The notes under the pieces are model-generated. The model ran no database searches. It was not told where the DNA came from and saw only the letters and a program-made list of their open reading frames with translations. Below, one piece after another: positions 46,301 through 57,780 of a stretch of DNA of 64,000 nt. This DNA comes from Cacajao melanocephalus. Lineage: Eukaryota > Chordata > Mammalia > Primates > Pitheciidae. Within the stretch, counting starts at the first letter, position 1; every line of letters begins with the position of its first letter. Both the position numbers and the translations under genes were made by a program. The stretch covers positions 1 to 64,000 of the forward strand of contig CAUYLG010021657.1 in assembly GCA_963573385.1 (NCBI GenBank), read 5' to 3'.

Positions 46301-49300
46301 TGAAGGAATATTTGTTAGGGGAACAACATCAACAAAAAGTTATTAATGTCAAATAATTGTCTCCAGAATCACGTGCTGTGGAACACGAAAATTCCTCTGA
46401 CAAAATGAGATTTCTTAACAGGAGGAGGAAAAGAACTCCCAACACTTTCCACATAGATGTGTCTGAACCTCGAAGCCCAGTGATTTATAATGGCTAGTTT
46501 GTGTTACAAACCCACAAGAAACTTTTTTTTTCCCATCCTCGCCAAACTCTCTGTGGCCATATTTTTTGGTGTGTGGCTTTTTTTTTTCTTTTTAAACAAT
46601 AAACCCAAAGGAAACACTGGTGGGAGGGAAAATATATGACCCAAATAAAAAAAGGATGCAAATTCAAATTTACTCCACAGTGAGGTTTCCTACTGCCGTT
46701 TGCTCCACACGCAAAGTTAATTGTATACATTTCATAACAAAATCCTTTCCATATCCCTCAGATGGAGTTCTAGGGCTCCCCTGTCTTCCTAAAATTGGTG
46801 ACAACTACGTCTTTGTGGGGGATTTATTTCCTTCTTTTTTCTAGATGACAGCGCCCCATTTTGAGAGCAGAGAGCTGTTTGCCGCCAGCTAGAGACCACT
46901 GGAGCCTAGGCTCTTCACGCACAAACCGCATATGGAAGTCCCCCTCCCCAACTGCCAGACAAAGAGCTATAAAAACTCAGAAAGACGTGGAAGGAATAAA
47001 CTTTAGGGTATAGATGCACTTTTACTGGCATATTAAATAACATTTTAGACTTTAAAAAGAAGAAATACAACTTAATGTTACCAACAATCAGAATTCTAGG
47101 AACAATAAAAGAGGCCAGGATTGTTTTGAAGGGGTATGAAATCACTTCTAAAACCTCTAAGTCAAGCAGAGGTGTCATTAAGATAAAGGAAGGTACTATA
47201 TGATGAACTTTGTTAACTTTTCTTCTTTTAAAGGAGGGAACAAATTTCCTAGTTTCCCACCAAACACCAAAAAAAAAAAAAAAGTGAAAATATTAATTGT
47301 TTCCTTATCTCATTATCAGCCAAGCAAGGCCTTAGGAAAACTAAAAAAGCCATTTTCTGGTACCCTCATACCTGCCTGATAAGGAGGCGTTAAAATAACA
47401 CTGGCCCGCCTTGTGAAAACCTGGGTCAGTTAATTCCATGATTGGTTAGCTGGTGGCAGACCCCTTGCCACTTTTGCCTTGTTTCCCATCCTGAATCGAA
47501 TGGTGGGAATAGGTATCAGAAGCCCAGATTCTCTCTTACTGCCATCTGCCCCCTGTTAAAAGACTATGCATCATTGAAAAGTTAACTTTCCTCAACAGGG
47601 AAAATGTTTATATAAAACTTAGTTGTACATTCCATTTAGTTATAATATCAAGATTCACAGTACTTCAAGATGTATTTTTCTTTCATTTTAAATAAACACT
47701 GTCCTTTGCCTTACTCACTGAAATATACAAGCAGACCCAAAGAATCACTTTTACCTTTGACCCTCACTTCACCAGCCTTTTCTTTTTCTGTACAAGTTCC
47801 ATTCTTTAGCTCATTTTTAAACTTGTGTAGAAATTCAGTAGAATCTAGAACAGAGTTCTATAAACTGATTGAAAAATCAACAAAGACAAATCACAGAGAC
47901 TAGTGATAAAAAGATAATTTAACCCACTTTCCAGCACTACCCAAGCTGCGTCCAAAGTAAGGCAAGTGAAAGGCAAATGAATGCAGCATATAGACATAGA
48001 TGCAGGTACTATCACACCCAAATGCCACCCACCTCCCCCACTGTTGCTGTTGCATCTCTTTATTAGTTGCTTTTGAAAAAATAAGAAGGTAGATGAGTGT
48101 CTTTCCCAAAGCCATTTCACTAGAAATTTTTGCCAATCAGTGTGTGGCCTCCACTGGTAGGAGCCGGAGGGGAAGGGGAAGAGAAGAGTGCTTTTGTTGC
48201 TACCATCTGAAATATAAAGGCAGTTACTTCGTGGGAACCGAGAATGTTTAGGATTGCCAAGCATAATATTATTTGTGGCTATTCCCTCCATCTGACCTTC
48301 AAAAACTTGTTTTCACATGATCGTTTCTCCCCATAGTATTACATAAATATTAAAAGTAACATATTTTGAGGAAACAGGAGAGGTCTTTGGAATAGCTGTA
48401 TTCTGCATTGTCTTAGGAGAAAGAAAGGTTTTGTTGTTGTAGCTAGCCAACATCTTAGGGGCAACTGCCCCACAAATTTCTTCCAGTGGCATTGATGGGG
48501 GTTTTCCACCTTAGTGTGTAATATATTCCCCAAACCAGTGTGGAAAATACCCGAGTAGCCTTAGGATCTGAACAGCAAGCATGGGTCAAAACCATGGTGC
48601 GCACATTTAACATGTGATGGTTTCCAGTCAGCAGCCCCTGTGGCTAAGAACAAAAATGCCTTCTCAAGGTCCACTAAAATGCCCTGCAGAGGGCAGATGC
48701 TGCTTGTTTTCTGCCTACAGTGGGGAAGAATATTGACCCAGAACTCAAATCTATACCCAACTTAAACATTTTACCCATCAGCATGTCTGCGGTCACAAAA
48801 CACTTCTTCTTTCTGTCACTTCTCGTTCAGACTATTGATAAGATCATTTGGCTGAATCTGTTTGAGACCCATGTAATATTGACTAGGAGTTAGAAAAGAT
48901 GATCAGATGTAATAAGCCCAGAAACTACCTTTCAAAATGGACATTTATACTTAAACCAATGTTCCAAGAAGGGCTTTAAATACATCAGCAAATTTGTAAA
49001 CTGATTCAACACTGCTTGAAATTTTCACTAACCTTAAAATGGATTTTGGTAAGTGTACTGTTTCATCTAAGATTGTCTGAAACAATCTGTTATTAGCATC
49101 ACGGCTTGAATCTCTCCCATATGTTCTTTTTTTTTTTTTAACTTGCATTAAAGTCTGTTTGTATGCCTAATGAAAAAGAGACACAATTGTATAAACCATT
49201 GTAAAATTCATCTTTTTACGCAAACTGAACAGGAATAATGTATAGGATCTACCTCTAATCATTTGATAAACATACAATAGCATACTATCAGGGTTATTCT

Positions 49301-49700
49301 TTGTTGAGAGATATTCATAAATTATTAAAAATAATAATCTCCTAAATCCTGCTGTTCTGTAGATCCCAAATTATGTGAGGACCTGTGGGTAGAGATTAAA
49401 ATCCACCTAGTTCCATTGATGATCTCCAAAACAGCACAATTGAATAAGGTACAGACAACCTGAAAAGAAGATGCAGGCATATCTGCATATATTTAAAGGG
49501 GACAAACATCTCTTTGTAGGACCATGAAAGGGCAAACAAATTGAAGCTCAAACCCAATGACCATTTCAATTTAATGCTACAGGCGTAGTGGCTGAAAGAT
49601 TTGGGACTGGTAGTTTTTGCAAAGAAAAGTGAATTAGACCAGTAGTCTCCATTACAAAAAAAAAAAAAAAAAAGCCTCTGAAAGTTATGAACATGAAATC
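46301..49700. other. Repeat-free flank downstream of POU3F2
   Basis: No Alu, L1 or LTR seen over about 3.4 kb. One perfect octamer ATGCAAAT lies at 46656-46663. AT-rich single-copy DNA of the type that holds conserved elements near developmental genes. The POU3F2 transcript may extend into it if distal poly(A) sites are used. Confidence 0.5.
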
Positions 49701-49719
49701 TGGCGGTATATGCATAAAA

Positions 49720-49725
49720 TTTATT
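49720..49725 (-). terminator. POU3F2: AATAAA poly(A) signal candidate, distal, POU3F2
   Basis: Second reverse-strand hexamer about 230 bases further out. An (A)n run at 49654-49672 on + lies just beyond. Confidence 0.35.
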
Positions 49726-49947
49726 CCAAAACTTTATGAAGTATAAAGGAAGGGAAGTGTTTTACACACAACTCAACTCAGTCAATTTAAGGTCTAGGGT
49801 TTTCCCCCCTTAAAACTTGGCACTATTTTTAAAAATAAAATAAAGATATTTCAATAATTAGAACAAACTATGAAGGTATTGTGCATTTCTGTTTTATGTA
49901 GATAATAAAATATTACTTTAACATAAATATATAAGGATCTCTGCGTT

Positions 49948-49953
49948 TTTATT
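49948..49953 (-). terminator. POU3F2: AATAAA poly(A) signal candidate, POU3F2
   Basis: The + strand reads TTTATT. It lies about 2.5 kb past the stop codon, close to where the main mRNA end is expected. Confidence 0.45.
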
Positions 49954-52462
49954 TTTCCCCACAAGCACAACCAAATGTACCAAAACAAAGTATTTTTTAA
50001 GAGACTGAACAAAAAAATTACATCCCATATAGATTTTGCTCACCTATTCATTTAAAGCTACAGAAAAACAGTTTCCAGAACCTTTTTGCTTCAAAAGAAA
50101 TAAATATACATTGAGGCAGGCCACTTAAAAATGATATGAAAATATTTCCCTGGGTAGCATTAAAAAAAAGAAAAATAGACAAAGAAACATTTAAACTATT
50201 TCTGCATTTCAAAAGACAGATATTAAACATATATACATAGTGGTAAGGTTCAGTGGTAACTTTCATCTTAGTAAACCTATAAGAGTCAGAGAAGCTGTAG
50301 ACACATCCTCTGAACTCCAGCTTCTGACCTTACCTACTTGGTAATAAGTATCTGAAAATTCATTTCCTCCCTTTACCAGTGGCTATTTGCCCTGCTCTGG
50401 ATTGCTTCACTAAAGGCCAGTTCCCATACTTCAGGAACGAGCAGCGTGATGCACCAGAAGCAGCTCCGTGCCCATCTCCTTGTGACATTCATTGGGGGAA
50501 ATGAAATACAGGCAAATAAATATGCCCATTATAAGTCACCATTTATCTTGCAAAAACATTGAAAATGAAACAATCACAGGTGTTTGAAAAGACAATATAA
50601 AGCATATTTCCTAAAACCTTAAAGACTACTGAGTGCAATGCTAATCTGATGCTGAACCATAATTTTATGGTAGTGAGAATTTCATTTTTTAAAATAAAAA
50701 TTTAATACCTAACTGGAAAAAAAACCCCAAACTTTTAAGATTAATAAAAAGTGTTTTCCCTTTTAGTGCCCTTTTGTGCTGATTTTTCTTTTAAATTTTA
50801 ACTGATCACAGTTTAATGGTATTTATTTTCAATACAGTTACAAGTTTTTTCACCTACACTTTCCAGTAGAGTCTTTTGTATTTGGAGTTAACCGTTTTCC
50901 ATCAAGATAAGGTCAAAAATGCACTTAAAACTATTAACAAAGGGGAGAAAGGAAGGATTGAAAATGGCATTTTTTTTTTTCCACTTGATTTGCCTTCCTT
51001 AGAGAAAGAGAGGGGAGAAAGCTGTCCAAGTCAAAGTGGTATATTCTGCAATAAATTACAGGAAAAGAGGCCCTAAATACGACTTGAAAAACAAATGAGC
51101 TAGGGAAGATAAAACCTGTCTACTTCGTGGAGATCATCTGTGTATGCTGTGGGTATTTGTGTGCTAAAAAACACAGTTTTACGCATACACTATTAAGTTC
51201 CTGGGTCATTTTTTTTTAATGTAAAAAAATATTAGAGAAACAAAGTTTACTGCTGCTGTCAGCACAAATAATTCTTCATAATTGTTATTAAAACTGAAGG
51301 TAGAGAACTATATAGGGATATCTGAAGCTATATATTTCCCCAGTTCTCTTCAAAGTGCCACTTTCTTTCTGCTGGACAACTCTGGGAATATATTTAACCT
51401 CCACATTTCCTCTGAGCTCTTTCACAATGGGCCCGCCTGATAAAATGAAGCAATCAGTCACTCACTATCGATTTTTCTTTTTTCTTCCCTCCATAACCTC
51501 CCCCAGAAACACTGCCTGAAAATGAAGTTTACTTTGTGGCTGGTAACAACAACCAATGCTTGACTCTTATTTTTATATTCCAAACTGGATTCTTGCCTTG
51601 GACAAACCAGGTAGACCATGCACATTTCCTGAAAGCAGAGAATTATCTATTTTGTATGAAGCCAATCGTTTTGCTTTGGTAAGAGGAACAAATAGATGTT
51701 ACACCCACATAAGGGAAATCTGAAGGTAACCAAAGTTCACAAACAGTAAGAACAAGGGGCAACACAAGAACATTGGAAGTGGAGAGTGGCCAAGAGCTGC
51801 CTTCAACTCTCTCAGATGAATAAAGCAAAACAAAACGAAATCCCTCAAAACGGCAATTCCCAAATTAACGGTAGGGAGAAAGAGAAAATATGTTCACGAA
51901 TTTGTTCATGTAAACTTCGATTTTCTTGCAGTGCAAATTTATGTGGTTAAATTTTGCCTGTATCAAAGAAAGTGTGGTATTTTTTCCTCTTTCCTGATGG
52001 GAATCCACATCAAATAAACACAGCAGCATGTGCCAACTCCAAGCATCAGGAAGCTGCGTTTTGTGTTTATCATGGTTTGGTGGATATTTTTTCCTTTTTG
52101 GTAATGTATTTAGTTTTGCCAGGTATTTATCTCAGTGCTTGCCATTTCTCTATCTCTCTCTCTCTCTTTCTGTCTATCACACACTCTCCTCACTCTCTCC
52201 AGGAGACACTCCACTCCATTGCCTGGTTACTCGCCTGCAAAGGTCAAAACACATCATTACACCTGCTACCTTTAAAGGATAGTCCAGTGTCTTAGTTGCT
52301 TTCCTTTTTCCTTAATTTTTTTTTCTTTTTAAGGGACGGGGAAATAATAATTAAAAATAAAAGAACAATCAGAAGTTAGAGAGGGAACAAGAAGGCCGGG
52401 AAAGGGCCAAGGACCGAAAGGGAGGGGGAGCCCCGCGCTCTGCCCCTCCCCCCCGCTCGAGT

Positions 52463-53379
52463 TCACTGGACGGGCGTCTGCACCCCATGGTGTGGTGGCG
52501 TGTCCCTACTCCCCCCGTACACATCCTCGGCGCCCGGCAGAGTCCCTCCGGGAGGGGTCATCCTTTTCTCTTTCTGTCTCCTGTTACAAAACCAAACTCT
52601 CACCACCTCCTTCTCCAGCTGTAAGCTGTCCGCGAGGGAGGTGATCTCCTGGGCCGAGGGCTTGGGGCATTTGAGGAAATGGCTCTCCAGAGCCCCCTTG
52701 ACGCTCACCTCGATGGAGGTCCGCTTTTTCCGCTTGCGCCCTTGCGCTGCGATCTTGTCTATGCTCGTGGGGCTGCCCGAGGATGAGTCCGCCTCCTCCA
52801 ACCACTTGTTCAACAAAGGCTTCAGCTTGCACATGTTCTTGAAGCTCAGCTGCAGGGCCTCAAACCTGCAGATGGTGGTCTGCGAGAACACGTTGCCATA
52901 CAGGGTACCCAGCGCCAGCCCCACGTCCGCTTGGGTAAATCCCAGTTTGATCCGCCGCTGCTTGAACTGCTTGGCGAACTGCTCCAGGTCGTCCGAGGTC
53001 GGCGTGTCCTCGTCCGAGTGCGGGTCGTGGTGCGCGCCTGGGTGGCCAGGCGGACCCTGTGGGGGCGGCGGGGGCGGCGGCTGCTGGTGCGGGTGCGAGT
53101 GCGGGTGCGGGTGGTGGTCGGCATGGTGCGGCTCGTCGTGCGCGTCCCGCAGGCCGTGGTGGTGCAGCCCGGCCGGCTGCCCGCCGGCGCCCAGCATGCC
53201 GTTCACGGTGAAGCTGGGCTGCGAGTAGAGCAAGCCGCCGTTGGACGCTCCCATGGAGGGTGGGAGGTGCGCTGCAGCCGCCGCGCTCCGCCATGCCCCG
53301 GGCCCCGGGTGGTGGTTAGCGGCGTGGTGCACCAGATGCGGCGGCCGCTGTTGCTGCTGCTGCTGTTGCTGTTGCTGCT

Positions 53380-53410
<31 letters not shown>

Positions 53411-53794
53411 GTGCTGCTGCTGCAGGGCGCCCGGCCCGTGCAGCTCGTCGCCGCGGCCGCCCTGCTGCACCACCACCGAGGGCTTGATGTCCGGCTGGCC
53501 CAGGGGGCTGGTGGACCACGGGGAGCCGTCGCCGCCGCCCCCGCCGCCGCCCCCGCCCCCCCCGCCGCCGCCGCCGCCCCCGCCGCCGCCGCCGTGGGAC
53601 AGCGCGGTGATCCACTGGTGAGCGTGGCTGAGCGGGTGTCCGTTGCTCTGCAGCGCGCCGTAGTCGCCCTGCACCAGGCTCTGCGCTTCGCGGTAGCCCC
53701 CCGCGCCCTGCTGCATGCCGCCGGGCGGCTCGGCGTGAACGATGGAGGCGCTGGAGGTGAGCAGGCTGTAGTGGTTAGACGCTGCGGTCGCCAT
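52463..53794 (-). CDS. POU3F2: POU3F2 (BRN2/OCT7) class III POU-homeodomain transcription factor, complete, intronless
   Basis: A nuclear DNA-binding regulator of neural progenitors, hypothalamic neurons and the melanocyte lineage; it binds octamer-type sites, often with SOX partners. The ATG at 53794-53792 starts [20 protein letters not shown]. The 443-residue product has, in order: Gly tract of 21 (68-88), Gln tract of 21 (129-149), His-rich region (211-236), seven prolines (239-245), POU-specific domain (about 262-336, with [20 protein letters not shown]), linker, basic RKRKKR (353-358), and homeodomain (about 354-413) with recognition helix [15 protein letters not shown]. It ends TPVQ. 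The length matches the human protein as I know it. Intronless structure is usual for class III POU genes. The frame is open further upstream without an ATG, so this first ATG is the expected start. It lies in a CpG island and is convergent to ADGRA3. Confidence 0.98.
53348..53410 (-). repeat. POU3F2: POU3F2 polyglutamine tract (CAG/CAA)
   Basis: 21 codons: 16 CAG and 5 CAA. The longest pure CAG run is five. The CAA interruptions would be expected to keep length stable. Confidence 0.95.
53531..53593 (-). repeat. POU3F2: POU3F2 polyglycine tract (GGC/GGG)
   Basis: 21 glycine codons, mixed GGC and GGG, giving a G-run-rich coding strand able in principle to form G-quadruplexes. Confidence 0.95.
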
Positions 53795-54130
53795 GACTCT
53801 CGGAGCCGGACTGAGCGCTCCGGTTAAAGGAGCCGCGCATTTGACAGTTACTTTTTCGCCTCGGGCTCCCTCTCGTCGCTCGCTCTTTCTCTCTCCTCTC
53901 TCTCCCACAGCGGGCAGCTCCGACGCCCGCTCCGACGCCTTCTGTTGCTGCTCCTGCTATTACTGCTGCTGCCGCCGCCGCCGCCGCCTCCCGCCCGCCC
54001 GCGCGCCCTCGCTCTCTTTCTCCTCCTCTCCCTCCTTCTCGCTCTCGCTCACTCTCTGACTAGCTCGGCGCTCCCCCCTCTCCCTGCTCTCTCCAGCTCT
54101 CTCCCGCTCTCTTGGCAGCGCTGGCTCGCA
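53795..54130 (-). other. POU3F2: POU3F2 5' untranslated region/core promoter (start uncertain)
   Basis: Purine-rich on the coding strand (long CT tracts on +, 53860-54115), with a (GGC)n run at about 53971-53988 on the coding strand. The frame of the POU3F2 start stays open for 54 codons upstream to an in-frame TAG at 53957-53959, with no ATG. The transcription start cannot be read directly. Confidence 0.6.
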
Positions 54131-54144
54131 GCGGCACGCGCCTG

Positions 54145-54240
54145 GGCCCCGCCCCCTCCGCCCCCTCCCATTGGCTCCGCGCCCTTTGATTTACGTGGAT
54201 ACCACTAGCAACCTCCCAGGCCGGCACCACTGATTGGCGC
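54145..54240 (-). promoter_or_regulatory. POU3F2: POU3F2 proximal promoter: GC box and two CCAAT boxes
   Basis: The + strand shows CCCCGCCCCC (54147-54156) and two ATTGG motifs (54170-54174 and 54233-54237). These are a GC box and CCAAT boxes in the sense of the minus-strand gene. No TATA box is seen. The GC box is about 350 bases upstream of the ATG, in a CpG island. Confidence 0.65.
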
Positions 54241-54420
54241 AGGGCTACTCCCTCCTCCTCCCTCGGGCTCCGAGTCCTCCTAGACCTCCTCCCAGTCCCC
54301 TTCGCCTCCTGATTCAGATTCTCTCAGTTCTCACCCCCCTTCTTCCTCACCCAGGGCCTCCTCCGCCCTCTCTGGGATGGGCCCCGCCCCCCATCTGTCT
54401 CCCAGGCAGAAAAGCCGGGC

Positions 54421-55010
54421 AGGGGGGCGGTCCTGGTGCTCTTATCGACCTCAGACACTTGGAAGACTTGGATTGCGGCAGGGGGTGGGGGTGGGGGAAG
54501 GTGGTGTCCACTTTCTCTTCCCAACAGGGCTTTGAGAAGGGGGAACGGAGGGTGTAAGAGAAAAGCTGGGTCACACAGAGCCAGCAGGAGTCGGATTTCT
54601 ATTCACCTAGGGACACACACAGTTTCTCTTAAACCTAGAGTCAAGAGCCAGACGTGTTCCCCTGTTCAAGTCTCCTTGCATCCCACGGTTAGAATTTCAG
54701 TGCTCAAGTGTCTCTTGCTCCAGGGTGTGCGGACACTTCTGCCCGAATAAAGCTCTTCTCCTTTCCCTCTACCCCGTGGCTAGCACAGGCTCTCTTCCTT
54801 TTAGGTTCCAAGCCCAGTGGTCTCCCAGTCCCTTTGCGAAAGAACCCCGAGAGAGGCAGGCTCAGCCAGCGCCGCGGCTTGTGTCACTCCAGTCAAGGCT
54901 TCGAGTTGCTTGCTCTGACAGCGCAGGGGTCTGAATTGAAAACAAAACAAAACTCTAAAAGTCTCTCCGTCAGATTCACACGCGCGCAATTTTTGGTTTA
55001 GAAAACTAGA
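54421..55010. other. Upstream flank of POU3F2, no gene
   Basis: Mixed composition. A G-rich run (GGGGGTGGGGGTGGGGG, 54481-54497) is the only notable simple feature. Confidence 0.5.
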
Positions 55011-56340
55011 AGCCTGCGTGGGCTCCGCCTTGTGCGAGGCTGCAGGAATGCTGGCGAGGGGTGTGCGGCCTCGTAGGGCGGCGCAGTCGCCAAAGGCCGC
55101 TCCGGGAAGCCGCGCCGAAAGGCTGCGTGCGCGATTCCCCGCGCTCTTCCAGCTGATTCGTGCAACTTTTCGGTTAACCGCTTCGGAAGGGAGGAAGAGT
55201 GTGTGAAACAAATGGGCTGATGCCAGGGGAACCTTCCTAATCAGTAACTTCTGTGGGCGCCAGCGGGTGGGGTTAGTCTGTCTTTGGCGCTCCCTGGCCA
55301 AGCTCCTAGTTCAGCTTTCAGCGGTGAACTCGCGAGCAAGACCGTGCACCCGCAGCGCCGCTCTACGGAGCGCAGGCGCTTCGCGCCATCAGCTCCTTAG
55401 CCGCCCGGAGCAGGTGCCTCCTGCCAGTGCCTGCAAGCCCCGTACCTAGAATCCAGGCGCGGACCCAGGCTGGAGCGGTGTGACCGCCACGCAGGGCCAG
55501 GTGTATACTTGGGCGCTGTAAAGCGAATCAAAAGTTACTGCCAGGAAGGGAATGACAGACCTCAGGGAACCTGGATCGCGTCCCCATTTCTCACCCCTGG
55601 CTCTAACGCTGGTTCTGCCAGCGGTCGTGGGCAAGAGAGGGGCAGCCAAATCAACGCTTAGAGGGAGCATTTTGGGGCCTCTGAGCATCTCAGTCTAGAC
55701 AGCGGACTGGAGCGGGACAGAAAATTAATCATGATTAACAAGGAGCCATACTCTTTGGAGAGTGGCTGAGCTGTTTATAAATCACCATGTTGAGCAACCG
55801 CCCGGGCAAGACGCTTTGGCTGAGAATTTCCACGTGTCCTGTGTTTATGAGCGTGTGTGTGGGAGAGAAATGGATAGGGGAGGGGCCAGCCCACAGTCCG
55901 CCAGCAGGACGGACCTGCACCCCCCTCCACGCGCGCACCCGCGCGGCGAGGCGAGGACACACACAGCTTGTCGCTCGGTCCCAGCGCAAGCGCGGGGCCA
56001 CTCTGGCCGCGCGCCTGGGGGCTGCTAGGAATCCCATAACTTTGCTCAGCTAGGAAAAAATGAAAAAGTCCGAACCTCAGCGCGCAGACTCGGCGGCTGG
56101 TGCCCGTGGCTTCTCAACCGCGAGCGAAGGGGCTGGGTGGAGGGCAGAACCGCCTTCTCCCAGCTTCGGTCCTGCGTCCCCTGGGCGAGGTGCGTGGCTT
56201 TCCCTGGGGCTAGGGGAGCGCACAGGCAGCCCGCCAGCCGCGTCTTCTCCTGACCCTCCGAGCCTATCTTTTCCCGGACCTAGGAGCTCAGAGCCCCCCA
56301 CGGACAGAAGAATTCAGCCCTGGGGAAGGGCCGCGTCCGA
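55010..56340. promoter_or_regulatory. CpG-rich upstream region of POU3F2
   Basis: Broad CpG-rich stretch in the POU3F2 5' flank, broken by an AT-rich segment at about 55720-55800 with a perfect palindrome. Open frames on both strands are compositional. Confidence 0.6.
55725..55738. promoter_or_regulatory. Perfect 14-base palindrome with inverted homeodomain cores
   Basis: TTAATCATGATTAA reads the same on both strands and contains TAATC and GATTA as an inverted pair. It sits in a short AT-rich gap within CpG-rich DNA, about 1.9 kb upstream of the POU3F2 start codon. Confidence 0.5.
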
Positions 56341-57780
56341 ATGCTAAACAGCTCGTACTTCTCCCACACCTTTCTGGGGCAGGTGTCTACTTTTCTCTGG
56401 ATTTAATTGCACATTTCTCGAGGGATAAGGCCTTCTGCAGCCCATAGGATGACACACTCGCGGGAAGAATGAAGTTTCCAAACACATCTCCGAGGGAACT
56501 GAGGGGGCCTCGCTCTGAATCGATTTAAAACTTCTTCCTCCTCTTATCTTTCTCTCCACACCCCAACCCACCCCTGCCCTTCTCCAGGCAAAGGGCGCTA
56601 GAGTGAGGGGACAAGAATAGGCTGCACGTGTACATCAAAACTTTCTGTCTGCGATGGGACATCACTTGGCGATTAATGCTGAGATCCTTCCCACGTTGAC
56701 GTCCCAGGTCTCCACTCCACCCTCCACCCCCGCCTCACTTCGCCCGCGGTCGAGGAGCCGAAATGTTCCCAACAGGGTTTAATATGCCCAATAAATCCCC
56801 GGGAGTACACAAAGCGATAGCCTACCCGGGGCCTCAGTCTCTGCACCCCACCCCCACCCCCGAGCGCGGCCAATCGCCGGGCTGGCGGGGCTGGGCGCGC
56901 ACCTCGGCTCTGAGCACCACCTCCCTGCCGAGCTACCGCCGCCTCCCCTCCAGAAGCCCGGGGCCCGGTTGGCGCGAACGCCGGGTTCTGAGCAGCCTGG
57001 GCTTCCTTGTCTGCCTCCCGACGCGGCACCTCTTTGCGGCTCGAGAAACCTGAGCTCTCGCAGGCTTTAGGTCCAGATGGGGGCCTCTCCACCGGTTCCT
57101 CCCCCGTCCTGCACTCGAGGGGCCCATTTTTTGGGCTGACCCTGTCAGGGCAGAGTCCGCTCGTCTGCCTGCCATTCTCCTCCTGCATAAAAGCACGTTG
57201 AAGGTGTCTCGGGCAGACACCTCCAGGTTTTGATTCAGCTCATTCCCTTTCACTGTTCAAAGCAGCTGTTCAAATACACAGGCTGCTTACGTTGACGTGG
57301 AGAGGATTTCAAACAACGCCAAAATGCTTTGAACTGACAAGGTGTCTTGATATCTCCCTCACTCCAGCGCAGCTCCTCGAGATCACTCGCTAGGACAATG
57401 GTTGAGCAGGCGGTTCCTGCGGGCCTCGCAGGCTCGGGACTCGGATTGCCGCGAGTCCTAAGCCCTTTCCGCAAGGACAGGATGAAGGCACCTGTGAGGA
57501 GATGCTGGCGCCAGCCCAGTTTCTTCTCCCAGGTCCGGAGGAACCTCTACTCAGTTGGTACCCCGAGCTGGACTTGTCTGAAGAAACCGAGCCGACTCCT
57601 TCTTGCCCGGGTGCGCTGGATGGAGGAGAAACATCCTAGAATAACCGAACTACACCAAAAAGATACACATATTATCTCTCACACTTTCACCCTCCTCGAG
57701 ATGGTGAGCCGGACCTGGGTCTCATCAGCACCCAGCACCTTGACACAACCCCTCCAAATTTCCACCTGAGTAACAGTTAT
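56341..57780. other. Upstream flank with smaller CpG clusters
   Basis: CpG-rich patches at about 56690-57060 and 57360-57480. The 140-codon open frame at 57347-57769 has no recognised domain. No transposon seen. Confidence 0.45.

Larger units (their letters stand above)
49700..52462 (-). other. POU3F2: POU3F2 3' untranslated region (end approximate)
   Basis: AU-rich single-copy sequence directly after the POU3F2 stop codon, free of transposons. Known POU3F2 mRNAs have a 3'UTR of several kb. Reverse-strand AATAAA hexamers lie at 50822-50827, 49948-49953 and 49720-49725, consistent with an end near 49.7-49.9 kb. The exact end cannot be fixed from sequence. Confidence 0.65.
52380..54420. promoter_or_regulatory. 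CpG island covering the POU3F2 coding region and promoter
   Basis: High G+C with dense CpG throughout. Large open frames on + opposite the gene (e.g. 52931-53827) are shadows of this composition. Confidence 0.85.

Noticed and set aside
52931..53827. 298-codon open frame on + opposite POU3F2
   Set aside because: Antisense shadow of the POU3F2 coding region; the residues are translations of the CAG and GGC tracts and of GC-rich codons.
57347..57769. 140-codon frame upstream of POU3F2
   Set aside because: No recognisable domain or transcript signal. Sits in CpG-patchy DNA where open frames are common.
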